Made by a program: the position numbers and the translations under genes. A stretch of 64,000 nucleotides of DNA from Streptomyces scabiei 87.22 (GTDB lineage: Bacteria > Actinomycetota > Actinomycetes > Streptomycetales > Streptomycetaceae), in assembly GCF_000091305.1 (NCBI RefSeq), contig NC_013929.1, forward strand, positions 4,836,001-4,900,000, given 5' to 3'. This document shows positions 8,990 through 17,437 of the stretch, in pieces. Each line of letters begins with the position of its first letter. Positions within the stretch are counted from its first letter, which is position 1. The notes under the pieces were generated by a model. That model was not told the origin of the DNA, searched no databases, and was given only the letters and a program-made list of their open reading frames with translations.

Positions 8990-10270
8990 TCAGCGGACGG
9001 ACCTCGCCAGGGTGGTGGCGCGGTGGAGGAGGTGTTCCAGCGGGCCCCGGCGGAAGTAGCGGGACCAGACCGCCGCGAACAGCACGGCGCCGGCGATGAA
9101 CGAGAGCAGCAGCGGGGTGGAGGCGGACTCCGGTGGGGCGGCCGCTTCGCCGGGGAGGGCGAGGATCACCAGGATGTGGCCGACGTAGAGGGTCAGCGAC
9201 ATGGTGCCGACGGCGATGACCGGGGTCGCCGCCCGGCCCAGCCACGGCAGCCGGTCCAGGGCCACCGTCAGGCACAGGAGCACGGTGATCGCGATGCCCA
9301 GGCTGCCGATCAGGTCGAACGTGGAACCGCTGTGCGGTTCGGCCGCCAGCAGCCCCCACGCGTCCGGGCCCCACAGTCCCCTGCCGACCGGCATGTCGAA
9401 GGACGCCGCCGCTCCGCCGGAGTCCTTCATGGCCTCGAACTCCTCCGGGGTGGGCATCCCGGACATGATCTTCTGATCGCCGCCGGACACCCGCAGCACC
9501 AGCCAGGACACGCCGTAGCCGAACGCGATCATCGCCGGACCGACCACGGCCAGCCGACGCCGTACCGCGCCGGAGGCCAGGTCCAGCCGCCCCAGCGCCA
9601 TGCCGGTGACGACGAACGTCATCCAGGTGATCGCCGGGTAGAGACCGGTGAGCAGCAGGTCGAGGACGCCGACGCCGGAGAGGCGGGCGATCGGGTCGTA
9701 GGAGTCGATGGTGCGCACGAGCGACTCCGAGAGCAGCGCCCGCAGGGCGAACGCCAGCTGCGGCGTGACGACCGCGAGCGCGACGGCGACGGCCGCGAGC
9801 GTGCCGGACCGCAGCCGCAGCAGGGGCAGGGCCAGCAGGAAGTACACGGCGTAGAAGTTGAGGATGCCGGCCCCGCCGAAGTTCGTCGTCGCCAGCGCGA
9901 CGCCCAGCACCAGCAGGACCCCGGCCCTGATCACGATCCGGGCCCTCGCCTGCCGGCCGGCCAGGCCGGTCTTCGGTTCCGGGCGGCCCGCGATCAGCGT
10001 CAGGGAGAACCCGGCGAGGGTGGCGAACAGCGCCGAGGCGCGGCCGCTCGCCAGACCGAGGAACCAGTCGCCGACGCCGCCCCCCGGCGTCGGGAAGGGG
10101 CCCACGTGCACGGCGAACATCCCGAACACGGCCAGGGCGCGGGCCAGGTCCACGGCGACCAGCCGCGCCGTCGGCGCGGCGCGTTCCGCGAACGTGCCGG
10201 ACCCGGGTGCCGACGCGGGCGCGGGCAGGGAGGGCGGAGGCGGCTTCTCGGTACTTTCGGTCTCGCTCAC
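8990..10270 (-). CDS. multi-pass membrane protein, DUF418/heparan-glucosaminide acetyltransferase-like
   Basis: The 426-residue product begins at a GTG with an Ala/Pro/Ser-rich cytoplasmic tail. It continues with LVAVDLARALAVFGMFAVHVGP, the conserved first helix of DUF418/acyltransferase-like proteins, whose histidine is characteristic. About ten hydrophobic helices follow, including ALFATLAGFSLTLIAGR and a C-terminal DUF418-like region with TLYVGHILVI. Relatives are integral membrane proteins thought to transfer acyl groups across the membrane, but the substrate is unknown. The gene stands alone, 79 bases from the convergent GH74 gene and about 120 bases from the kinase operon end. Confidence 0.8.
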   Translation of the reverse strand: MSETESTEKPPPPSLPAPASAPGSGTFAERAAPTARLVAVDLARALAVFGMFAVHVGPFPTPGGGVGDWFLGLASGRASALFATLAGFSLTLIAGRPEPKTGLAGRQARARIVIRAGVLLVLGVALATTNFGGAGILNFYAVYFLLALPLLRLRSGTLAAVAVALAVVTPQLAFALRALLSESLVRTIDSYDPIARLSGVGVLDLLLTGLYPAITWMTFVVTGMALGRLDLASGAVRRRLAVVGPAMIAFGYGVSWLVLRVSGGDQKIMSGMPTPEEFEAMKDSGGAAASFDMPVGRGLWGPDAWGLLAAEPHSGSTFDLIGSLGIAITVLLCLTVALDRLPWLGRAATPVIAVGTMSLTLYVGHILVILALPGEAAAPPESASTPLLLSFIAGAVLFAAVWSRYFRRGPLEHLLHRATTLARSVR

Positions 10271-10392
10271 CGGGGCTACGTTGCCGAGCCGGATGTGCGG
10301 CCAACCACCCGCCGTCCCACGGGAGTTGCCCCGCCGGTCGGCTGTCGTCACCCCGCCGGGCGGCGGGCCCGGAGGCGGTCCGGTCCAGCCCG

Positions 10393-11628
10393 TCAGGAGC
10401 AGGCGTACGTGACCGGGACGGAGACCGTCCGCCGGGACGGGGAGAGGATGCGCAGCTGGGCGCGGGCTTCCTGGCGCCCCTTGCCCTGGAACGTCCACAG
10501 CAGGTGCAGGCGCGCCTGTCGCTGGTCCCGGACCAGCACTTCGCGCAGGACGCCCGAGGAGGTGCCGTCGCTGCGGGTCCAGCGGTAGGTGAGTGTGCCC
10601 GGCCGCCCGTTCGTGCGGACGAGACCGACGATGTCCGCGGTGCCGTCGCACCCCAGGACCTTCGGCTCGACCGTGGCCGCCACCGTCCTCACCTGGACGG
10701 AGGGGCCGAGGCGCTGCCAGGCGAGGAGGGCGAGGACGCAGAGCAGCACCAGGGCGGGCAGGGCGTGCCGGCGCAGCCGTCTTCGCCGGGGTACGGGGAC
10801 CGGTGGCACCACGGGCAGCGTCCGGTGGGTGCGGTGCGCGACCTCGGGGGTCACGCCCGGGCCGAAGCGCAGCAGGGTGCCCTCGACACGATCGGGCGGC
10901 GTCGGCCCCGGCCAGGGCCCCGCACCCGGCTCCGGCGCCGTGAAGAGCATCGTCCCGGTCTCGGTCGCGGGCCGTGTCGGGAACTCCTCGACGAGCGTGT
11001 CACCGGACTCGGGCCGCTGGATCCAGTGGCTGGCCAGCACGGTGGCGCTGTACGCGGCGTCGTCGGAGGCGGGTTCACCGCCCGGCGGGCGGCCGTCGAC
11101 GGGACCGTCGAGACGGACGGTGGCGCCGTGCTCGCCGACGGGCCCGGGATCGACGGCCGCACCCGGCCCGTCGCCGGGACCGGGACGCACGGTGCCGCCG
11201 CGTTCGTCGGCCGGACCGAGACGCACGGTGCCCTGCTCATCGGCCGGACCAAGACGGACGGTGCCCTGCTCCCCCGCCGCACCGAGACGCACGGTACCGC
11301 CGTGGTCGTCGGCCGGATCGAGATGGACGGTCGCGCCCGGCTCGTCGGCGGGGCCGGGACGCACAGGGGTGCCCTGCACCGCGCCCGCACCGAACCGGGC
11401 CGTGGCTCCGCGCCCGTCGGCGGGACCAAGACGGACGGTGCCCTGCTCCCCCGCCGCACCAAGACGCACGGTACCGCCGTGCTCGTCGGCCTGCTCCCCG
11501 GCCGGGCCGAACCGGACCGTGGCGTCCTGCTCCCCTGACGGTTGCGGCACCTCGGTCGGCTCCGGGTCGTCGGACGCCGCCGGAGGCCAGTCCTGCGGCC
11601 GGTACGGGCCGTTCGGCGGGGCGGTCAC
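10393..11628 (-). CDS. single-pass membrane protein with about twelve TVRxG repeats, coupled to a Ser/Thr kinase
   Basis: No named family is recognised. The 411-residue product has a long, probably disordered cytoplasmic half, one membrane helix (HALPALVLLCVLALLAW, near 288-306) and an outer domain of about 100 residues ending in YACS. Residues about 30-175 are built of 11-13-residue units such as GTVRLGPADEQ and GTVRLGAAGEQ, each with a threonine before V-R. The GTG start overlaps the kinase stop by four bases, so the two are co-translated. The outer domain resembles that of the kinase in strand pattern and length. I infer that the repeats are phosphorylation or FHA-docking sites; nothing here proves it. 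Confidence 0.72.
   Translation of the reverse strand: MTAPPNGPYRPQDWPPAASDDPEPTEVPQPSGEQDATVRFGPAGEQADEHGGTVRLGAAGEQGTVRLGPADGRGATARFGAGAVQGTPVRPGPADEPGATVHLDPADDHGGTVRLGAAGEQGTVRLGPADEQGTVRLGPADERGGTVRPGPGDGPGAAVDPGPVGEHGATVRLDGPVDGRPPGGEPASDDAAYSATVLASHWIQRPESGDTLVEEFPTRPATETGTMLFTAPEPGAGPWPGPTPPDRVEGTLLRFGPGVTPEVAHRTHRTLPVVPPVPVPRRRRLRRHALPALVLLCVLALLAWQRLGPSVQVRTVAATVEPKVLGCDGTADIVGLVRTNGRPGTLTYRWTRSDGTSSGVLREVLVRDQRQARLHLLWTFQGKGRQEARAQLRILSPSRRTVSVPVTYACS
11248..11491 (+). repeat. 67-bp direct repeat inside the TVR-repeat gene
   Basis: The 67 bases at 11248-11314 recur at 11425-11491 with only about two differences. The 177-base offset is a multiple of three, so the duplication keeps the reading frame and copies several TVRxG units. 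The repeats are therefore expanding by recent in-frame DNA duplication. Confidence 0.8.
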
Positions 11629-13280
11629 CGGATCTCGCACTGTCTGGTCAGCAGCTGCTGCGACGCGCCGCCGTCGGCGGAGGCCGGGCTGGTCGTGCCC
11701 TGGACCGCCCAGTAGCAGCCACCGCGTCCGAAGGTGTGCTCGACGGTGATCGTGTACCGCGTCGCCCCCGTGCGCTGGAAGGTCTGGGCCGCGCCGTCCG
11801 CGGCGCCGAGCTGTCCGAAGGTGTCGCCCTTGAAGAACGAGACGGTGACGGAGACCGGCCCGGTGCCGTCCGCGGTGATCTCGACGGTCGACGTGGCCGT
11901 CGAGAGACCCGTCTGCCGGAAGGCCGACACCGTGACGTCCTTGACGGCCGTGGCGGCGGGCGTGGAAGGGGCCGACGTCGTCGGCGCCGGCGTGCTCTCC
12001 GTGTCCACGGGCGGTGTCGTCACCGGGTCCACGGTCGTGGTGGCGGTGGCCGACGGCTCCCCCGTGTCGGTGGCCGCCGGTGCCGAGGGCGACAGCCCCG
12101 GTGACGCCGACGCGTCCGCCGACCCGGACGGGGACGCCGACGGGGACGGGGAGGCGGAGGAGGGCTCGGCGGTGGGCCCCGCCGTGTCCGTACCGGGCCC
12201 GGCGCTGGTGGTGGCCAGGGCCTGGGCCGCCTCCTGCGGGGCGGCTCCCGGGGCGTACTGGATGCCGTAGGTCAGGAGGACGCCCAGGATCGCGGCGGCC
12301 CCGGACACGAGCATCCCGGGCCGGCCGGGCCGCCAGGACCGCGCCCAGCCCCGGCCCGACCCCTGGCTCAGCACCGTACGGGCCGTGTCCGTGCTGCTCC
12401 GGGGTCCGCCGCGGGCCGAGGGCAGCAGCAGGGGCAGCAGCGCCACCAGCGCGGCGAGGCGGCTCCGGCCGCGCTCCTCCCAGTAGGGCCCGTAGGCGCC
12501 GCCGGCGGCCGCCTCCAGATCCGTGACGAAGGCCGCGACCTCCGTGGGCCGCTCCTCCGGGTCCTTGGCCAGCCCCCGCCGCACCAGGTCCCGCAGGGGT
12601 TCGGGGACCTCGCCCGCGGGGACGGGCGCGTCGATGTGCTGCAGGGCGAGTTCGGCGAGGTTGTCCCCCGCGTACGGCTTGTGGCCCGTCAGGCACTCGA
12701 AGAACGTGGCCGTGGCCGCGTACACGTCGGCGGCGGGCGAGGCGGGCTCGCCCGTCCACTGCTCCGGGGCCATGTAGGACGGCGTTCCGGCCACTCCGGC
12801 GCTGGTGCCCGCGTCCACCGCGATCCCGAAGTCGACGAGCTTGGACTCCCCGTCGGGGACGACCAGGACGTTCTCCGGCTTGTAGTCGCGGTGGACGACG
12901 CCGACGCGGTGCGCGTCGGCGAGGCCGAGCAGCGAGCCCTTGAGGATGACGAGCGCGGCCTCGGGGTCGAGCGGACCCTGCCTGGAGAGCAGCGTCCGCA
13001 GGGAGACACCGTCCACCAGCTCCATCACGATCGCGGCGCCGTGCGGGCTCTCCACGTACTCGTACAGGCCCGTCACGTGCGGGCTGTCGAGTCCGCCGAG
13101 CAGCCGCGCCTCGGCGCGGAAGTCACGCACGAAGCCCGGGCGGGTGCGCAGGGGCTCGCTGAGGTACTTCACCGCGACCGGGACACCGGTCTCCTCGTGC
13201 ACGGCGAGTACGACCCGCCCGCTCGCCCCGGACCCGAGTTCGAGCGACTCGGTGTATCCGGGCACCGCCCATGTGTTCAT
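11625..13280 (-). CDS. membrane-anchored eukaryotic-type Ser/Thr protein kinase
   Basis: This is a Hanks-type kinase of 551 residues. The Gly-rich loop LGSGASGRV is at 15-23, the ATP lysine (VAVK) at 38, the catalytic loop HRDYKPEN at 130-137 and DFG at 150-152; APEQW marks the activation-segment end. All catalytic residues are present. After a basic juxtamembrane stretch comes one helix (about 322-340), a long Ser/Thr/Pro/Ala-rich outer linker, and a beta-rich outer domain ending in RQCEIR with a cysteine pair possible. It has no PASTA repeats, so it is not a PknB-type cell-wall sensor. Its stop overlaps the start of the TVR-repeat membrane protein, a likely partner or substrate. Confidence 0.93.
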   Translation of the reverse strand: MNTWAVPGYTESLELGSGASGRVVLAVHEETGVPVAVKYLSEPLRTRPGFVRDFRAEARLLGGLDSPHVTGLYEYVESPHGAAIVMELVDGVSLRTLLSRQGPLDPEAALVILKGSLLGLADAHRVGVVHRDYKPENVLVVPDGESKLVDFGIAVDAGTSAGVAGTPSYMAPEQWTGEPASPAADVYAATATFFECLTGHKPYAGDNLAELALQHIDAPVPAGEVPEPLRDLVRRGLAKDPEERPTEVAAFVTDLEAAAGGAYGPYWEERGRSRLAALVALLPLLLPSARGGPRSSTDTARTVLSQGSGRGWARSWRPGRPGMLVSGAAAILGVLLTYGIQYAPGAAPQEAAQALATTSAGPGTDTAGPTAEPSSASPSPSASPSGSADASASPGLSPSAPAATDTGEPSATATTTVDPVTTPPVDTESTPAPTTSAPSTPAATAVKDVTVSAFRQTGLSTATSTVEITADGTGPVSVTVSFFKGDTFGQLGAADGAAQTFQRTGATRYTITVEHTFGRGGCYWAVQGTTSPASADGGASQQLLTRQCEIR

Positions 13281-13468
13281 TCCACCCCCAGGGCCGCCGT
13301 GCGCCGCCGTTCCACCCGCTCCCGTGGGACCGGGTCGCGTGGAGAGTGAGACACATATTCGGCCATGGCGGTTGCGGTACGCCAGCCATGTGTTCGAAAC
13401 GGATCCTGCGGGTCGTTTCCGGACACTTCCGCCGGGGCACTCGCGAGCTGACCGACAGGAGGTGCCGC

Positions 13469-13693
13469 ATGGCCGGGAAGCGACAGCCGCGCAAGGGCGA
13501 CCGCGTGGCGTGGAGGAGTCACGGGTCCGAGGCCACGGGCAAGGTCGAGAAGAAGATCACCGAGCGGACCGAGGCGGCCGGACGCACCGTCGAAGCCTCC
13601 GCCGAGGACCCTCAGTACCTGGTCCGCAGCGACAAGTCCGGACGTACGGCCGTCCACCGGCCGCAGGCGCTGCACCGCAGGAAGAAGGGGTGA
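13469..13693 (+). CDS. small HVA1/Tudor-like (DUF2945) protein
   Basis: The 74-residue basic protein starts MAGKRQPRKGDRVAWRSHG, contains a GKVEKKI strand, and ends with DPQYLVRSDKSGRTAVHRPQ, which is the DUF2945 (hypervirulence-associated, Tudor-like) pattern found widely in actinobacteria. Function is unknown. The ATG follows a clear GACAGGAGG ribosome site. The gene is divergent from the kinase and convergent with the next gene. Confidence 0.88.
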   Translation: MAGKRQPRKGDRVAWRSHGSEATGKVEKKITERTEAAGRTVEASAEDPQYLVRSDKSGRTAVHRPQALHRRKKG

Positions 13694-13723
13694 AGCGCGA
13701 GAGGTGACGCCCGCACCGGGCGG

Positions 13724-14200
13724 TCAGCGGGAGACCTCTTCCCGGTCGGACGCCGGCCATACGTACGGCAGGTCGTCCGGTACGCCGGGAAAGGAGCCCG
13801 CGTACAGGTCCGGGTCCTTGCGCAGCAGCGCGGAGCGGTGGCTGCGGTGGAAGGCGTCGTCGCCGAGCCAGGGCGGCAGCTCCCCGGCGGTCGCCAGGCC
13901 CGCCTGGTCACGGGTCGTGGCGCCCGGCCGGAACTCCGTGAAATCGGTGACCAGGGTGGCCGCGCAGGTGTCCCGGTGGCCCTGCTCGCACCACACCGCG
14001 CAGATCTCCAGCCCGTAGCGGACCAGCGCCTCCTCGTAACCCGCCCACATCCGCACCGCCGGATGCCGCCGCCACCCGTACCCGGGCCGGACGAGCCCGC
14101 GCAGCACCTGCAGCGCCTCGACCCGCTGTTTGCCGAGCCGGCGGCGGTCCAGGGCCTGTGCCGAGGCCCGGAAATCGGGATAGGGCAGGAAGGTCTGCAT
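13724..14200 (-). CDS. MSMEG_6728-type conserved protein
   Basis: The 158-residue protein opens MQTFLPYPDFRASAQALDRRRLGKQRVEA, the conserved start of the MSMEG_6728 family, which resembles the fold of pyrimidine-dimer glycosylases (T4 endonuclease V-like). Further conserved parts are HPAVRMWAGYEEALVRYG and the C-terminal SHRSALLRKDPDLY. A role in DNA repair or nucleotide recognition is only suggested by that resemblance. The ATG at 14200 was chosen because the family starts exactly at MQTF; an upstream extension is not family-like. Confidence 0.82.
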   Translation of the reverse strand: MQTFLPYPDFRASAQALDRRRLGKQRVEALQVLRGLVRPGYGWRRHPAVRMWAGYEEALVRYGLEICAVWCEQGHRDTCAATLVTDFTEFRPGATTRDQAGLATAGELPPWLGDDAFHRSHRSALLRKDPDLYAGSFPGVPDDLPYVWPASDREEVSR

Positions 14201-14300
14201 GCCGTGGCCCCTCTCTGCGCGCGCCGGCCACCGCGGTCCGGGTGATCCCGGCGGTCCGATCGGCGGCCCGGAGTCACGAGTACCCGCACACGGGCACACC

Positions 14301-14360
14301 AGGCCAGACCAGGCCAGACCAGGCCAGACCAGGCCAGACCAGGCCAGACCAGGCCAGACC
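14301..14360 (+). repeat. six perfect 10-bp tandem repeats
   Basis: The unit aggccagacc is repeated six times without error and continues partially on both sides. It lies in the intergenic stretch upstream of the MSMEG_6728-type gene. Perfect identity suggests recent slippage, so copy number probably varies between strains. Confidence 0.95.
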
Positions 14361-14436
14361 AGACCACACTAAGAACGCATACCAGGACATCACGCCCGCG
14401 GGTCCACGGGACCGGCGGCGCGGCGGAGCCCTCCGC

Positions 14437-14640
14437 TCACCCTTCGGCGAGCGTGTGGGCGACGAGGGCGTTGGCGTGGCCGTGGCCCAGTCCGTGCTCG
14501 CTCTTGAGCCAGGCGACGAGTTCCATGTGCTTGGTGAGCGGCGAGGCCCGGATCATGTCCTTCCACTCGGCGACGGGGCGGCCGTACTTTTTCTCGATCG
14601 AGGGGAAGTAGGCGGCGGGGCCCTTCACGGGTTCGGTCAT
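14437..14640 (-). CDS. small DUF4287 protein
   Basis: This 67-residue protein contains GPAAYFPSIEKKYGRPVAEW and KHMELVAWLKSEHGLGHGHANALVAH, the full DUF4287 pattern. The family is cytoplasmic and of unknown function, often found as an independent small gene in actinobacteria. The ATG at 14640 gives the family length; a purine-rich GGAAAGGAC lies upstream. Confidence 0.88.
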   Translation of the reverse strand: MTEPVKGPAAYFPSIEKKYGRPVAEWKDMIRASPLTKHMELVAWLKSEHGLGHGHANALVAHTLAEG

Positions 14641-14784
14641 GTCGGTCGCGTCCTTTCCGTCGGTCCGCCGGGCGCCACGCCCGCGGCGCCCGGCGGCACG
14701 TGTCGGCACGTGTCGTTGGTGATGACCGGCCGAGGCGCCGGAAGTGAGCGGGCTCCCGGCGTGATCCGGGTCACTCGGCCCGGT

Positions 14785-15873
14785 CTACTTGAGCTCCTCC
14801 TCTGTGTAGAGGTCGCTCGCGGCCAGGACGTACTCGTAGTTGGACTTGTCGACGCTGATCGGCTGGAGCAGGTAGGCGGGCACGGCCTTGACGCCGTTCT
14901 TGTACGCCCTCCTGTTGTTCAGCTCCGGCGTCTCCCCGTTGAGGATGTCGTCGGCCATGTTCGCGGCCCTGCCGGCGAGTTGGCGGAGATCCTTGAAGAC
15001 GGTCTGCGACTGCTCGTCCGCGATGATCGACTTCACCGAGGCCAGTTCGGCGTCCTGCCCGGTGATGACCGGCAGGGGCTTGGCGGCGGTGCCGTAACCG
15101 GCGGCCTTCAGCGCGGTGATGACGCCGATCGAGATGCCGTCGTACGGCGACAGCACCGCGTCGACCTGCCGGTCCCGGTACGACTGGGAGAGGACCTGGG
15201 TCATGCGCTTCTGGGCGGTGGGGCCGTCCCAGCGCAGCGTGGTGATCTTGTCCATGTCGGTCAGGCCGGACCTGACCACCAGCTGCCTGTTGTCCAGATA
15301 CGGCTGGAGCAGGTGCATCGCGCCGTCGAAGAAGAACTTGGTGTTGTTGTCGTCGGGTGAGCCGGCGAACAGCTCGATGTTGAACGGGCCCTTGCCGTCC
15401 TCCAGGCCGAGCTTCTCGATGATGTGGCGGGCCTGGAGCCGGCCGACCTGCTCGTTGTCGAACGAGACGTAGTAGTCGACGTTCCTGGTGCCGAGGATGA
15501 GGCGGTCGTAGGAGATCACGGGGATCTTCGCGGCGGCTGCCTGTTCGAGCGCGCCGTTGAGCGACTTGTTGTCGATCGCCGCGATGATCAGCGCGTCGAC
15601 GCCCTGCTTGATCAGCTTCTCGATCTGCGCGACCTGGGTCTGCGGATTGTCATCACCGTAGAGCAGCTCGGTCTCGTACCCCTTGTCCTTGAGGTCCTCG
15701 ACGACGCTCTTGCCGTCGGTGAGCCAACGCTCGGAGGCCCGTGTCGGCATGGCGATACCGATGGTGCCGCGCTCGGAGCTGCTCTGACTGGTCTCACCGC
15801 CGCAGGCGGACAGGGTGAGCGCGAGCGAGACCGCTCCGGCGAGGGTGGCGAGCGCGGCTCTTCGGTTGGGCAT
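14785..15873 (-). CDS. sugar ABC transporter substrate-binding lipoprotein, ChvE-like, orphan
   Basis: This is a periplasmic-binding-protein type I lipoprotein predicted to bind monosaccharides for import. The 362-residue product has a signal peptide with the lipobox LSAC, then GTIGIAMPTRASERW, IEKLIKQGVDALIIAAID, VISYDRLI and TGQDAELASVKSI, which place it in the ChvE/XylF branch. The start at MPNRRAALATL gives a normal signal peptide. No ATPase or permease is beside it, so it must use components encoded elsewhere or act as a sensor. The three-gene xylose-type importer 3 kb away has its own binding protein. Confidence 0.9.
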   Translation of the reverse strand: MPNRRAALATLAGAVSLALTLSACGGETSQSSSERGTIGIAMPTRASERWLTDGKSVVEDLKDKGYETELLYGDDNPQTQVAQIEKLIKQGVDALIIAAIDNKSLNGALEQAAAAKIPVISYDRLILGTRNVDYYVSFDNEQVGRLQARHIIEKLGLEDGKGPFNIELFAGSPDDNNTKFFFDGAMHLLQPYLDNRQLVVRSGLTDMDKITTLRWDGPTAQKRMTQVLSQSYRDRQVDAVLSPYDGISIGVITALKAAGYGTAAKPLPVITGQDAELASVKSIIADEQSQTVFKDLRQLAGRAANMADDILNGETPELNNRRAYKNGVKAVPAYLLQPISVDKSNYEYVLAASDLYTEEELK

Positions 15874-16203
15874 GGTGATCGTTCCCTGTTTCTTGTCGTC
15901 GTCGGGACGGACCGAACGTCGGGCGGAGCGGCGCCGGTCGCGGAGGGTCCGCCCCGCGGCCTCGCGGTTCCGCCTCGGCACCGGTGGGCGGGGGTGCAAA
16001 ACGCGCCGGGTCATCGCGGATCGCGTCGCCCGGCACCTCGGTCGGGCCGGTGCCCGGACGCGTCGGCACTCCGGGACCCTGCGGCTGTCGTGGTCCCGCT
16101 GCCCGCGTGCACCTGGACAGGGGTGGGGCTGTGCCACGGCATCCCGGCCACGTCCGTGCCGACTCCGGTGCTGCGCAGGGCACTTGCCTTTCCCGTCGTT
16201 CGA

Positions 16204-16237
16204 AATCTCGTCACATGGTCAGAAGTTTGGCGAGATT
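16204..16237 (+). promoter_or_regulatory. inverted repeat aatctcg/cgagatt
   Basis: Seven-base arms at 16204-16210 and 16231-16237 are perfect complements with a 20-base spacer, within a locally AT-richer zone upstream of the orphan sugar-binding gene. It could be an operator or a short hairpin; the spacing is long for a single dimer site. Confidence 0.35.
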
Positions 16238-16273
16238 GGCGTGACATTAGGAGCGGATGTGCCGGGTGTCAAC

Positions 16274-16295
16274 GGAAAGCCCACAAACGCTTTCC
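16274..16295 (+). promoter_or_regulatory. inverted repeat ggaaagc-N8-gctttcc, possible sugar-regulator operator
   Basis: Perfect 7-base arms flank an 8-base centre. The half-site gaaagc also forms the palindrome in front of the pectate lyase gene at 53493-53506, though there without spacer. A LacI- or ROK-type regulator of the orphan sugar-binding gene is possible. Confidence 0.4.
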
Positions 16296-16524
16296 CCTGC
16301 CGCACGCCGCGAAGAACCGGGGTGTGGTTCTCGGTGACGTCCAGCATGGGCCACGGCGCCCGCGCCGGGACGACGTGATCTGGCCGATTTCCCCACCATG
16401 GGCGGCACGTCGGCCAACTGACGTCCGCAGCCGTCGTGTTGGCGCGTCTCGGCGTTGCCATGTAGGTGCCATGGCGGTGGCCTGGCGGTGCCCTGGAGGG
16501 AGGACGGGCGGGATGATGGCCGTC

Positions 16525-17016
16525 ATGCGCATCCGCATCGACGCCGTCGACCTCCCCGGCCGTACCCGCCCCGCCTCCGCCGACGGCAGGGTCCCCGCGT
16601 ACGACAACCTCCATGTCGCGGTGCAGCGCCGTGACCGTCCGGCCGAACTCCTCGACCCACAGCCCGGCGACGCCCCGTCCGCGACCTGGACCCTGGAGTG
16701 CACCCCGGGCGGGTCACCGGCCGGCGCCGGGATCAGCGGGCCCCATGTGCAGAACCGGCTGGGACGGCGGTTCGTCTACCTGTCCTGGGGCACGGTCGAC
16801 GAGTCGGGCACCTTCACGATGTTCCGCCGCGCCAAGCTGATGCTCGACGTGATCCCCGCCGACGTCCTCGCCGCCGCCGCACGCGACGGACTGCTGGTCG
16901 GACGCCTCGGCCTGACCGACGCCCGGGGCGGGCCCCTGTGCGCCCGGGTCGAGCCGCCCCTCATCACCTGGACCGCCGAGCGGGCGGAACAGCGAACGGA
17001 CCGGCCAACCAACTAG
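16525..17016 (+). CDS. DUF5990 family protein
   Basis: The 163-residue protein starts MRIRIDAVDLPGR and contains HVAVQRRDRPAELLDPQPGD, SGPHVQNRLGRRFVYLSWG and DARGGPLCARVEPP, which are the conserved blocks of DUF5990. It is probably cytoplasmic; no function is known. ATG 16513 and 16516 are alternative starts that would add four or three residues; 16525 was preferred because the family begins at MRIRID. Confidence 0.82.
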   Translation: MRIRIDAVDLPGRTRPASADGRVPAYDNLHVAVQRRDRPAELLDPQPGDAPSATWTLECTPGGSPAGAGISGPHVQNRLGRRFVYLSWGTVDESGTFTMFRRAKLMLDVIPADVLAAAARDGLLVGRLGLTDARGGPLCARVEPPLITWTAERAEQRTDRPTN

Positions 17017-17074
17017 CCACGGAGCGCATGTCGCCCGTCACCGCTGGTCACAGACAATCTATGCCTCCAGACGA

Positions 17075-17102
17075 TTGAAATCTGTCGTTGCCGCTGTAGA
17101 CA
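17075..17102 (+). promoter_or_regulatory. candidate vegetative promoter for the MerR-type gene
   Basis: TTGAAA (17075-17080) and TAGACA (17097-17102) are separated by 16 bases, a good match to the principal sigma consensus. The stretch is clearly poorer in GC than its flanks. It would give a leader of roughly 330 bases before the next gene. Confidence 0.5.
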
Positions 17103-17380
17103 TTGCCCTTCGGTGCGACTAGTCTCTGACGCATCAAGACGGACTGGCGGCCTGCCGGACACGGAACGGCAGGGTCGCCGCACACGAGCAAGAACGGAGG
17201 AGACGCCATCAGGATCGCCCGGCCCGAGGAACACTCGGCCCGGGTACCGCAAGACCCCGGATGGGAAGGTGGTCTCCGGTCAAGCAGCCGCGATCCCCGC
17301 ACCCCCCTTCGTCAGGGCTGGTAGCGGAAACAGAAGGTCGGCACAGCACAAGAGCCGACAGATGGTGTTGAATTTCCTTC

Positions 17381-17412
17381 GGGGCCCTGGTGCCGTACGG
17401 CATCAGGGCCCC
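17381..17412 (+). terminator. strong hairpin in the leader of the MerR-type gene
   Basis: Bases 17381-17395 pair with 17398-17412 over fifteen positions with one G-U pair. The structure lies 25 bases before the ATG, so it may act as an attenuator or mRNA-stability element rather than a simple terminator, as no gene ends just before it. No other gene is seen in the 421 bases before 17438. Confidence 0.55.
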
Positions 17413-17437
17413 TCGACGCGTTGTACTACGAGGTGAC

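Larger units (their letters stand above)
15874..16524. other. 651-bp intergenic region with two inverted repeats
   Basis: This stretch lies between the divergent sugar-binding lipoprotein and DUF5990 genes. No open frame here looks coding. The part 16190-16300 is less GC-rich than its surroundings and contains two inverted repeats (listed separately), so it probably holds the promoter of the lipoprotein gene with a long leader. Confidence 0.5.

Noticed and set aside
14301..14360. CRISPR-like array
   Set aside because: The 10-bp units are directly adjacent with no spacers.
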